From the NCBI GenBank assembly GCA_013205335.1, contig JABMNB010000295.1, positions 1-9,414 of the forward strand: a stretch of 9,414 nt of DNA, in the 5' to 3' direction. The notes beneath the pieces are model-generated. The model was not told the DNA's origin, did not search any database, and saw only the letters and a program-made list of their open reading frames with translations. Positions within the stretch are counted from its first letter, which is position 1; each line of letters begins with the position of its first letter. Below are positions 1 to 5,926 of the stretch, piece after piece. Source of the stretch: Rhodospirillales bacterium (GTDB lineage: Bacteria; Pseudomonadota; Alphaproteobacteria; Reyranellales; Reyranellaceae). Made by a program: the position numbers and the translations under genes.

Positions 1-45
1 GTCCACCAACCCCGTCACGTGGGCGAGGATGCGCGCCCAAGCCAT
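1..45 (-). CDS. Integrase-type transposase, N-terminal 15 codons (runs off left edge)
   Basis: The minus strand from an ATG at 43-45 reads MAWARILAHVTGLVD up to the edge of the window. I recognise this as the N-terminus of a family of rve/integrase-core (DDE) transposases common in alphaproteobacteria, whose members usually continue with a QELLLRNEYLAAENRI-like stretch. The same N-terminus occurs twice more in the window on the same strand: MDWARILACVTG at 2401 and IDWARILAYVTG at 7430. That internal repetition is the main evidence. Whether the rest of the gene is intact to the left cannot be seen. The family assignment comes from memory of the family, not from a search. Confidence 0.6.
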   Translation of the reverse strand, partial: MAWARILAHVTGLVD

Positions 46-62
46 AACCGACCCCTGCCCCG
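1..62 (-). mobile_element. IS remnant copy C (5' end of transposase plus short leader)
   Basis: Bases 1-62 align with 2355-2418 and 7384-7447: the first transposase codons, the upstream sequence rich in C on the plus strand, and a shared CCCTGCCC block. Beyond about base 62 I find no similarity to the leader of the other two copies. In particular, the conserved tip with the TTTTTGGCC core is absent near the expected position of about 167. This copy therefore seems 5'-truncated or rearranged, unless it belongs to a different branch of the IS family. Confidence 0.55.
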
Positions 63-163
63 TCCTGCCCCCGGCAACCGCGTTCGCTGTATGAGCAGGG
101 ACAGGGCCCGCAGCAGCCCTGACGGCCCCGCGCCGATGATCCCGAGCCGCGTGCGTTGTTGTC

Positions 164-176
164 AGACCATTGGTCT
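164..176. promoter_or_regulatory. 13-bp palindrome, possible operator
   Basis: The sequence AGACCATTGGTCT has perfect 6-base arms around a single T. It lies in the 183-base gap between the left-edge transposase start and the 3' end of the MFS gene. It resembles the dyads bound by dimeric helix-turn-helix regulators, but no regulator gene is visible nearby and no clear promoter elements flank it. Nothing else recognisable was found in 63-212. Confidence 0.2.
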
Positions 177-212
177 CGCGGCTCCCCTGCCGCTGACATC
201 CGCGCCGTTCCG

Positions 213-228
213 CGGGCTCCCAAGCCCG
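213..228 (-). terminator. Short hairpin immediately after the MFS stop codon
   Basis: On the minus strand the MFS stop codon (229-231) is followed at once by CGGGCT-TGGG-AGCCCG, a perfect 6-bp GC-rich stem with a 4-base loop. No U-tract follows, so it does not fit a classical intrinsic terminator. It could be a 3'-end stabilising stem or a weak terminator. Confidence 0.35.
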
Positions 229-1461
229 TCAGGGACGCCGGCGCAGCGCCGTCACCATGACCAGCGCCGCGACCGCCTGCAGCGCCACCGTCATGCCCAG
301 CGCCCAGCTGTAGCCGTCAGGATCCCAGCCGCCCGAATCGGTGCGCGGCCAGAGGTCGAGGACCCAGCCGACCGCCGCCTGGACCGCGAAGGCCAGCCCC
401 AGCGCCACCGTGTTGGTCGCCGTCGAGACCCGGCCGGTCAGGTCGGGCGGGAACATCTGGTTGACCACCACGTAGCCCACCGAGCCGGCGGCGCTGAACA
501 GCGCCATCGCGAGAAACAGCGCCAGCACAACCGCGAACCCGCGCGGCTGCAGCATCAGCCCGACCTGCACCGCGACCACGGCGACCAGCGCGACGATGGG
601 CACGATCACGGCCGGCAGGCCGAGCCGTTCCGCGCGGCTGGCGGCGCTGCCGGTCAGCACGCTGCCCGCGATCATCGCCAGCGTGTAGAGGAACAGCACG
701 CCGGCCCGGGTCGCCCCGTCCATGCCGGCGACGTCGCGCAGCCACGGTCCGGCCCACAGGCCGAGGTAGGCGAAGTTGAAGGTCGAGATGGTCGCGACCG
801 CCGGGCCGAAGCGCCAGAAGGTCGGCGAGGCCAGGATGCGCGCGCTCGAGGCGAGGTAGCCCCGGAGCGTCGGCGCCGGTCCCGGCCCGCGCGGCTTTTC
901 GGGCACCGACAGGAAGATCCAGAGCGCGACCGCGAGCGTGACGGCGCACAGGACCCAGAAGACGCCGCGCCAGCCGAGCGTCGGTAGCAGGGCCTGCACC
1001 GGCACGGTCGTGACCGTGCTGCCGACAGCGGCGATCGCCGTCGAGATGCCGATCACCTGGGCGACGCGGCGGCGCTCGAACCAGTCGGCATTGCCCTTGA
1101 GCACCGCCATCAGCCCGGCCGAGATGCCGACGCCCAGCAGGACACGCCCCAGCGCCAGCCCGGCGAATCCCGGTGACAGCGCGAAGATGGCGAACCCGAG
1201 CGCCGCCAGCGCCATCAGCGCGACCTGGACGCGCCGCGCGCCGAAGGCGTCGAGCGCGACGCCCAGCGGCAGCTGCGTCACGGCATAGGCGGCGAACATG
1301 CAGGCGGCCAGCGTCCCCAGCTCGACCGCCGACAGGCCAAGCTCCACGGCCAGCACCGGCCCGACGATCGCCATCACCGTGCGCGCGGCCTGGTTCACGA
1401 AGTGCGCCGCGGCGAACGGGAGCGTCACTCTCAACAACATCGGAAACAGTATGACAGGCAT
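229..1461 (-). CDS. MFS transporter, 12 TM
   Basis: Predicted inner-membrane major facilitator superfamily permease of 410 residues, the usual length for a 12-helix MFS protein. Hydrophobic segments run through the whole chain. A motif A-like loop between helices 2 and 3 reads LGVALDAFGARR (about 67-77), keeping the G, D, G and RR positions. A charged central loop (about 187-210, PEKPRGPGPAPTLRG) separates the two six-helix halves. The ATG at 1461 gives the longest product; a second ATG at 1440 (MLLRV) is also possible, and neither has a clear Shine-Dalgarno. The substrate is unknown. The gene follows the phosphotransferase-like gene on the same strand, 200 bases downstream of its stop, so it may have its own promoter. 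The family call is secure, the substrate is not. Confidence 0.88.
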   Translation of the reverse strand: MPVILFPMLLRVTLPFAAAHFVNQAARTVMAIVGPVLAVELGLSAVELGTLAACMFAAYAVTQLPLGVALDAFGARRVQVALMALAALGFAIFALSPGFAGLALGRVLLGVGISAGLMAVLKGNADWFERRRVAQVIGISTAIAAVGSTVTTVPVQALLPTLGWRGVFWVLCAVTLAVALWIFLSVPEKPRGPGPAPTLRGYLASSARILASPTFWRFGPAVATISTFNFAYLGLWAGPWLRDVAGMDGATRAGVLFLYTLAMIAGSVLTGSAASRAERLGLPAVIVPIVALVAVVAVQVGLMLQPRGFAVVLALFLAMALFSAAGSVGYVVVNQMFPPDLTGRVSTATNTVALGLAFAVQAAVGWVLDLWPRTDSGGWDPDGYSWALGMTVALQAVAALVMVTALRRRP

Positions 1462-1661
1462 TCAAGTCGCGCGTCGCCTATCGGAAGGCCGCTGAGACGC
1501 ACACGTCAACTACAGTGACGAACGAGTTTGTTGGTTTCTGCACTGGGAAGCCATACTTCTCCATATCCATCGACCGTAGCCAGGGACCCAGCCCTCGCGG
1601 GTACTTAATCGGACATGCTCTCGTGCAAAGGCTCCGCGCCGGACTGCTTCCACAGGCCAGA
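1462..1661. other. Intergenic region between kinase 3' end and MFS start
   Basis: These 200 bases contain no gene I recognise and are visibly less GC-rich than the flanking genes. The promoter of the leftward MFS gene should lie here. I see TTG-type -35-like hexamers on the minus strand, but none with a convincing -10 partner at 16-18 bases. Minus-strand frames crossing the region have no family resemblance and no ribosome-binding site. Confidence 0.4.
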
Positions 1662-2294
1662 TCACTTGCCGTGCGCGCGCCCGGCGAGGGCCTCGAGGAT
1701 AATGGCCACGCACGCTTCGGTTCCCATGGCACCGGTATCGACCGTCACGTCGTACTCGCAGAACGTATGGACGATGTCGGCAAGTCCCCGCGCCCGGCCT
1801 ACGACGCGGTCGCCGCGGGCGCGCTCGCGGGCTTCCAGGATGCCGAGCGGGCAGGTAACGCCGATCGCGAAGACATCCAGCCCGGCCGTCGAGCGACAAA
1901 AGCTCTCGTACATGGCGCGGTCGTGCAGCACATGGTCGAAAATGACGGGGTTGCCGCCGTCGACCAGCGCACGCACCGCGGGCGCCATCGACTGTACAAG
2001 GCGGCGGAACACCGGCCCGAAACGCGCCACGACGGCAGGCGGCGTTCCTGGCGCCGATGTCGTCACCATCTCGACGCCCAGCGCCGTGAAGGCATCGTGT
2101 TCAGCCTGCCGACCGGTATCTGCGCCGCGGTAGTAGCGTGGCGTGGACATCAGGATGAAGTCGTCGAAGCCCGCGACGAGATAGGGACAAGGAATCGCCG
2201 CCTGCAGCGCGCGGCAAAGCGTGGTCTTGCCCGCACTTGACGGGCCGTTGACCAGCACGAGGTCGGGCCAGCGTTCCAGGGTCTCCGTCATCAT
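1662..2294 (-). CDS. Chloramphenicol phosphotransferase-like P-loop kinase
   Basis: A 210-residue protein of the CPT-like P-loop family, whose characterised member from Streptomyces phosphorylates the 3'-hydroxyl of chloramphenicol. The Walker A motif GPSSAGKT lies at 17-24 after a hydrophobic strand. A GFDDF stretch at 42-46 matches the family's GVDTF segment carrying the proposed catalytic Asp. GNPVIFDHVLHD (115-125) matches the second core strand. ERARGDRVVGRARG (157-170), followed by HTFCEYDVTVDT (176-187), matches the lid and C-terminal signature. Two ATGs in tandem (2294, 2291) are the plausible starts. The frame stays open to 2441, but that part is IS-remnant sequence read out of frame and I excluded it. 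No strong Shine-Dalgarno is visible. Many CPT-like proteins act on unknown small molecules, so chloramphenicol resistance is only a possibility. Confidence 0.85.
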   Translation of the reverse strand: MMTETLERWPDLVLVNGPSSAGKTTLCRALQAAIPCPYLVAGFDDFILMSTPRYYRGADTGRQAEHDAFTALGVEMVTTSAPGTPPAVVARFGPVFRRLVQSMAPAVRALVDGGNPVIFDHVLHDRAMYESFCRSTAGLDVFAIGVTCPLGILEARERARGDRVVGRARGLADIVHTFCEYDVTVDTGAMGTEACVAIILEALAGRAHGK

Positions 2295-2341
2295 GCCGAC
2301 CCGGAGGTGCGGGTGAATGCCGGCCGACCGCACGACAAGGA

Positions 2342-2401
2342 CAGCATCAGCTCCCGGTCCACCGCCCCTGTCACGCAGGCCAGGATACGCGCCCAATCCA
2401 T
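2342..2401 (-). pseudogene. Transposase N-terminal fragment (20 codons)
   Basis: The minus strand from the ATG at 2399-2401 reads MDWARILACVTGAVDRELML and then loses all similarity to the family, which would continue with a RNEYLAAENRI-like stretch as copy B does. The fragment continues in frame into about 15 unrelated codons and stops near the start of the kinase gene. It is a dead remnant, in the same orientation as the copies at the left edge and at 7430. Confidence 0.7.
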
Positions 2402-2507
2402 AACCGCCCCCTGCCCTGCACCGACTCGACCACGGCATCATGGACCGTCGGCGAAATTGTACTCAGCCGCCTCGGGAACGACTACCGACGACTCCTGAAT
2501 CACCGTT

Positions 2508-2539
2508 CCCCGGCCGTTTCGGTTTTTGGCCATACGGGG
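2508..2539. repeat. Imperfect inverted repeat at the IS tip, copy A
   Basis: CCCCGGCC at 2508-2515 faces GGCCATACGGGG at 2528-2539, giving a 4+4 bp stem with an asymmetric bulge. The same arrangement (CCCCG plus GGCC facing GGCC plus CGGG) occurs in copy B at 7535-7568 despite divergence of the loop. This suggests a conserved feature of the element's end, for example a transposase-binding or structural site. Confidence 0.4.
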
Positions 2540-2589
2540 TTCGCGCGAGATCCCCGTCGTCGTGCCCGACCCGATCAGCCAGCCATCCG

Positions 2590-3390
2590 CTAGTTGGCGG
2601 TCATGCCGCCGTCGATCACCAGCTCGCTGCCGGTGACCCAGGCGGCATCGTCGGAGGCGAGGTAGAGGCAGCCCGCCGCGATGTCGTCAGGCGTCCCGAA
2701 GCGGCCGAGCGGCGTCGCTTCGAGGCGCTGGCGTGTGACGTCGGGATTGGAATGGCCCGGCACGGTCATCGGCGTGTCGACGAAGCCCGGATGCACCGAG
2801 TTCACGCGGATCTTGTCCGGCGCGTACTGGATCGCCGCGGCCTTGGAGAAGATCCGCACCGCGCCCTTGGAGGCGTGATAGGCGGCATTGGCGTGCGAAC
2901 CGACGATGCCGCAGATCGACGAGATGTTGATGATCGAGCCGCCGCCGGCCCGCAGCATGGCCGGCACCGCGGCCTTGGTGCCGAGGAAGACGCCGGTGGC
3001 GTTGATCTCCATGATCCAGTTCCACTGCTCCAGCGTCTGGTCGGCAAGGCGCGGTCCGGCCGTCAGGCTGGTCTGGATGTTGAGCTTTGGATCGCGGCCC
3101 GAGATACCGGCGATGTTGCACAGGATGTCGAGGCGGCCATAGGCCTTCTCGGCGTCGGCCACGATCTCGGCCCACCGTGCCTCGTGGCGCACGTCCTGGG
3201 TCGCGAAGGTCGCCGTTCCGCCTGTGTCGACGATCTCCTTTTCCATCGCCTTGCCAAGCGTGGCGTTGTTGTCGGTGAGGACGACGGAAGCGCCGTGCAG
3301 GGCGAACAGCCTGGCCGTTGCCGCACCGATGCCCGACGCGCCGCCCGTCACGAGCGCCACCTTGCCGATCAGTCTCTTCCCCGGTTGCAT
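2590..3390 (-). CDS. SDR family NAD-dependent oxidoreductase
   Basis: Classical short-chain dehydrogenase/reductase of 266 residues. The nucleotide-binding motif TGGASGIG is at 15-22. Asp40 at the end of the second strand predicts NAD(H) rather than NADP(H). The NIAG motif is at 92-95, and the catalytic tetrad is Asn130, Ser158, Tyr171 and Lys175 (YHASK). A PG turn at 201-202 and the C-terminal ending SELVIDGGMTAN are typical. The ATG at 3390 was chosen because AGGAGG lies at 3397-3402 with a 6-base spacer; the frame is open upstream but has no family homology. It is divergent from the plus-strand catabolic operon, sharing a 142-base intergenic region with it, so it may be co-regulated and act in the same pathway by oxidising a secondary alcohol. 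The substrate cannot be told from sequence. Confidence 0.9.
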   Translation of the reverse strand: MQPGKRLIGKVALVTGGASGIGAATARLFALHGASVVLTDNNATLGKAMEKEIVDTGGTATFATQDVRHEARWAEIVADAEKAYGRLDILCNIAGISGRDPKLNIQTSLTAGPRLADQTLEQWNWIMEINATGVFLGTKAAVPAMLRAGGGSIINISSICGIVGSHANAAYHASKGAVRIFSKAAAIQYAPDKIRVNSVHPGFVDTPMTVPGHSNPDVTRQRLEATPLGRFGTPDDIAAGCLYLASDDAAWVTGSELVIDGGMTAN

Positions 3391-3396
3391 GCCTGT

Positions 3397-3402
3397 CCTC
3401 CT
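3397..3402 (-). promoter_or_regulatory. Ribosome-binding site fixing the SDR start
   Basis: A perfect AGGAGG on the minus strand lies 6 bases before the ATG at 3390. It decides that start over the upstream in-frame extension, which reaches 3642 and overlaps the divergent gene. Confidence 0.8.
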
Positions 3403-3424
3403 CGCTTCCCCGACATTGTTTTCA

Positions 3425-3438
3425 GTCGCGATCGTGAC
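3425..3438. promoter_or_regulatory. Imperfect palindrome in the divergent intergenic region
   Basis: GTCGCGATCGTGAC is a 14-base dyad with one mismatched pair and a CGATCG centre. It sits between the two divergent SDR genes, where a shared operator would be expected. No regulator gene is visible in the window, so this is a candidate only. Confidence 0.25.
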
Positions 3439-3472
3439 ACGGCGGCCAGCGAAACGACAGGCGGTGGCCTGA

Positions 3473-3500
3473 TTGACTCCCCCGGCCGGGCCCGCACAAT
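3473..3500 (+). promoter_or_regulatory. Candidate sigma-70-like promoter of the catabolic operon
   Basis: TTGACT (3473-3478, 5/6 of the -35 consensus) is followed after 16 bases by CACAAT (3495-3500, 4/6 of the -10 consensus). Transcription would start near 3507, giving a leader of about 26 bases before the ATG at 3533. The spacer contains a perfect 10-base palindrome, CCCGGCCGGG (3481-3490), in a position where a bound repressor would block RNA polymerase. GC-rich palindromes are common by chance in this sequence. Confidence 0.4.
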
Positions 3501-3532
3501 CCTCACAACCAAGAAGAGATTGCGAGAAAACC

Positions 3533-4309
3533 ATGCGCTTCGTGAACAAGGTGGCGTTGATCACCGCGGCGGCGAACGGTATCGGCCGCGCGACCGCGCA
3601 GATCATGGCGCGCGAAGGCGCAACGGTGATCTGCATCGACAATCATCAGGAGCGCCTTGACGAGGCGGTGCCGGCGCTGCGGCAGGGGATCGGCAAGTCG
3701 GGCGGCAAGGTCGAGGGCAGGCTGGTCGATGCCATGGACGCCGCCCAGGTCGACAAGGTCGTGGCCGAGGTGGCGCGTGACCATGGCCAGATCGACATCC
3801 TGGTGAACGCCGTCGGCGGCAGCACCGTGATCGCCAATCCGCAGGCGACCACCGAGCAGCTGGCCTTCGCCGACTGGCAGAAGCTGATCGCCTTCAACCT
3901 CGACGGCACCTTCCTGTTCACCCACGCCGTCATCCCGGTGATGAAGCGGCAGCGCCGCGGCAAGATCGTGAACCTGGCCTCGATCGCCGGGCGCGGTCTC
4001 AGCTGGAACAGTTCGAGCGCCTATGCCGCGGCCAAGGGCGGCATCATCGCCTTCACCCGCAAGCTCGCCCACGAACTCGGCCCCGATGGCATCAACGTCA
4101 ATGCCATCGCGCCCAGCGTAACGCTCACCGAACGCATCCGGCCGCATTGGGAGAAGCGCTCCCAGGCGTCGCAGGCCGAGGAGATCGAGCGCACGCCCCT
4201 GCGCCGTGTTGCCGAGGCGGTCGATCAGGCCAACGTCATCTGCTTCCTGGCCGCCTCCGAATCGGATTTCGTCACCGGCCTCACCATCGACGTGACGGGC
4301 GGCGTCTAA
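3533..4309 (+). CDS. SDR family oxidoreductase (first gene of the operon)
   Basis: A 258-residue classical SDR. The cofactor motif reads TAAANGIG (11-18), with Ala in place of the second Gly, a variant found in some active SDRs such as BDH2-like 3-hydroxybutyrate dehydrogenases. Asp36 after strand 2 suggests NAD(H). NAVGG is at 92-96, Asn122 is in place, and the catalytic Ser150, Tyr164 and Lys168 (YAAAK) are present. The usual PG turn is PS (194-195), and the C-terminus ends TIDVTGGV. The ATG at 3533 starts the domain directly; only a weak purine-rich AAGAAGAGA precedes it. The next gene begins 28 bases after the stop. It probably oxidises a hydroxyl intermediate in the same pathway as its neighbours. 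It is clearly different in sequence from the divergent SDR, so the two are not recent duplicates. Confidence 0.9.
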   Translation: MRFVNKVALITAAANGIGRATAQIMAREGATVICIDNHQERLDEAVPALRQGIGKSGGKVEGRLVDAMDAAQVDKVVAEVARDHGQIDILVNAVGGSTVIANPQATTEQLAFADWQKLIAFNLDGTFLFTHAVIPVMKRQRRGKIVNLASIAGRGLSWNSSSAYAAAKGGIIAFTRKLAHELGPDGINVNAIAPSVTLTERIRPHWEKRSQASQAEEIERTPLRRVAEAVDQANVICFLAASESDFVTGLTIDVTGGV

Positions 4310-4337
4310 CACCCAGCAAGAGACGAGGGAGAAGAAC

Positions 4338-5240
4338 ATGGCCGGCAAGGTCGGATTCATCGGACTCGGCGCCATGGGCGGACCGATGGCGCTCAATCTC
4401 GTGAAAGCGGGCTTCGCGCTGGTGGTGCACGACATCGATCAGACCAAGACCGCGCCGCTCCGAGCCAAGGGCGCCGAGCTCGCCGGTACGGCGGAAGGCG
4501 TGGCGGCGGCGGTGGACCGGACCATCATCATCGTCGAAACCACGGAGCAGGCGGAATCGGTCATCGTCGGCGAGCGCGGCGTCATCAAGAGCGCCAGGCC
4601 GGGCCACATCGTGCTCTGCATGGCGACCATCGATCCCTTCGCCGCCCGCGCCCTCGCCGACAAATTGGCGGCTCAGGGTATCGCCATGCTCGATGCGCCG
4701 GTGAGCGGCGGCACGGGCCGGGCGCAGTCGGGCGAGCTGTCGGTGATCGTGGGCGGCGCCGCCGACGTGGTTGCCAAGTGCGAGGACCTCTTCGCGGCAA
4801 TGGGCAACCGCACGTTTCATGTCGGCCCGCTGGGCAATGGGCTTGCCATGAAGCTGGTCAACAACATGCTGGTCCAGGTCAACACCGTGGCGGTGGCCGA
4901 GGCCTTGGTGCTGGGCGTCAAGGCGGGGCTCGATCCGCAGATGATCTACGACGTGGTGCGCGTCTCGACCGGCGCCAGTGCCGCGTGGGAACTGCGCGTG
5001 CCGCGAATTCTGAACGACGATTTCGAGCCGGGCGGCACGATCGACATTTCCTACAAGGACCAGGAACTGGAGACTGCCTTCGCAAAGCGCCTGGGTGTGC
5101 CGCTGCTGCTCGCGAACGTCACGCAGCAGGTCTACCAGATGGCGCGTGCCCGTGGCCTCAACAAGCAGGATGGGGCGGCGATCGTCAAAGTCTTCGAGCA
5201 GATGGCGGGCGTCACCGTGAAGAAGGGGACAGGGCAATGA
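4338..5240 (+). CDS. 3-Hydroxyisobutyrate dehydrogenase-like NAD(P)-dependent oxidoreductase
   Basis: A beta-hydroxyacid dehydrogenase family member of 300 residues, the normal length for 3-hydroxyisobutyrate dehydrogenases and tartronate semialdehyde reductases. The N-terminal Rossmann motif GFIGLGAMGGPMALNL covers 6-21. The substrate-binding signature DAPVSGGTGRAQSG covers 119-132. The catalytic lysine is Lys172 in GNGLAMKLVNN, and KD at 240-241 fits the conserved C-terminal site. A GAGGGAG ribosome-binding site (4325-4331) lies 6 bases before the ATG. The stop codon overlaps the next start (ATGA at 5237-5240), which implies translational coupling. The family interconverts short beta-hydroxyacids and semialdehydes, so it may act late in the pathway; the actual substrate is not determined by these motifs. 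Confidence 0.9.
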   Translation: MAGKVGFIGLGAMGGPMALNLVKAGFALVVHDIDQTKTAPLRAKGAELAGTAEGVAAAVDRTIIIVETTEQAESVIVGERGVIKSARPGHIVLCMATIDPFAARALADKLAAQGIAMLDAPVSGGTGRAQSGELSVIVGGAADVVAKCEDLFAAMGNRTFHVGPLGNGLAMKLVNNMLVQVNTVAVAEALVLGVKAGLDPQMIYDVVRVSTGASAAWELRVPRILNDDFEPGGTIDISYKDQELETAFAKRLGVPLLLANVTQQVYQMARARGLNKQDGAAIVKVFEQMAGVTVKKGTGQ

Positions 5241-5926
5241 CCACATTCGTGCTGATCCACGGCGCCTACCAGGGCGGCTGGATCTGGAAGACGACCGCCG
5301 AGCACTTGCAGACCAGGGGCCATCTGGTGCTGACGCCGACGCTCGACGGTTGCGCCGAGCGCAAGGGCGCGCTTCGCGCCGGCATCGACACCGAGAGCCA
5401 CGCGGCCGAAATCGCCGAGCTGCTGTTCTACCAGGACCTGCAGGATGTCGTGCTGGCTGGCACCAGCACCGGCGGCATGGTGATGGCGCGTGCGGCCGAA
5501 CTTGCACGCGAGCGTGTGGCGCGGGTGGTGTTCGCCGATGCGCTGGCGCTGCTCGACGGCGAGGCGTTGCCCGATATCGTGAAGCGTCCGACCGCCGTGA
5601 ACACAGAATTCGGCACCGGCCCGTCGCGCCAGGATTTCGAGACGCGCCTGTTCGTCGACCTCGAGCCCAAGGTGCGGGCCTGGGCGCTGGAGCGCTGCAC
5701 GCCGCATCCGATCGCCGCCATGCAGGCGCCGGTCAAGCTGGACCGCTTCTGGGACCAGGCGTGGAACGCCTCGGTGATCTGGTGCAAGCGCAGCTCGAAC
5801 CCGCCCGTGGCGCACCAGCGCCGCGCCGCCGAGCGGCTGAAGGCACGATGGCACGAGCTCGATACCGGCCATTACCCCATGTTGAGCGAGCCGGCCGCCC
5901 TGGCGCGGCTGATCGCGGAAGGATGA
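5237..5926 (+). CDS. Alpha/beta hydrolase (esterase/hydroxynitrile lyase-like)
   Basis: A compact 229-residue alpha/beta-hydrolase of the small esterase and plant hydroxynitrile-lyase-like group. FVLIHGAYQGGWIWK (4-18) carries the oxyanion loop. The nucleophile elbow AGTSTGGMV has Ser77 as the nucleophile. FADAL at 99-103 follows the next core strand. The catalytic histidine is His212 in DTGHYPMLSEP. In relatives, a strand ending in a C-T-R-D-like sequence supplies the acid; here that strand reads VIWCKRSSNPP (180-190), so Ser186 seems to occupy the Asp position. Asp101 or another residue may stand in, or the activity may differ. The start overlaps the previous stop, and the stop overlaps the next start, both as ATGA. 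A role in ester, lactone or carbon-carbon bond cleavage within the operon is an inference. Confidence 0.88.
   Translation: MTTFVLIHGAYQGGWIWKTTAEHLQTRGHLVLTPTLDGCAERKGALRAGIDTESHAAEIAELLFYQDLQDVVLAGTSTGGMVMARAAELARERVARVVFADALALLDGEALPDIVKRPTAVNTEFGTGPSRQDFETRLFVDLEPKVRAWALERCTPHPIAAMQAPVKLDRFWDQAWNASVIWCKRSSNPPVAHQRRAAERLKARWHELDTGHYPMLSEPAALARLIAEG

Larger units (their letters stand above)
2342..2539 (-). mobile_element. IS remnant copy A (tip, leader and transposase start)
   Basis: This 198-base segment aligns with the corresponding part of the remnant at 7371-7568 with about one indel in the leader. Shared blocks include the first 20 transposase codons, the C-rich leader, a TCGACNACGGCNTC block (2424-2437 here, 7453-7466 there) and the tip TTTTTGGCC[A/T]TACGGG. 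The distance from the transposase start to the T-run is 122 bases here and 123 in copy B. Similarity ends beside the GGGG at 2536-2539, about 50 bases past the stop codon of the neighbouring SDR, so that is the likely IS end. The other end is lost in the 47 bases before the kinase gene, where I see nothing recognisable. Confidence 0.72.

Noticed and set aside
19..987. Long plus-strand open frame antisense to the MFS gene
   Set aside because: It is dominated by Arg, Ala, Pro and Gly, has no domain resemblance, and lies opposite a clear MFS transporter; such shadows are normal at this GC content.
2295..2441. N-terminal extension of the CPT-like kinase by 49 residues
   Set aside because: The extension is the IS leader and transposase start read in a different frame, has no family homology, and the family begins just before the Walker A strand.
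3393..3642. N-terminal extension of the minus-strand SDR to 350 residues
   Set aside because: It would run through the divergent promoter into the next gene; the AGGAGG at 3397-3402 and the family length both support the start at 3390.
2440..3660. Long plus-strand frame antisense to the SDR at 2590-3390
   Set aside because: It overlaps an SDR with a complete catalytic tetrad and has no recognisable motif or ribosome-binding site.
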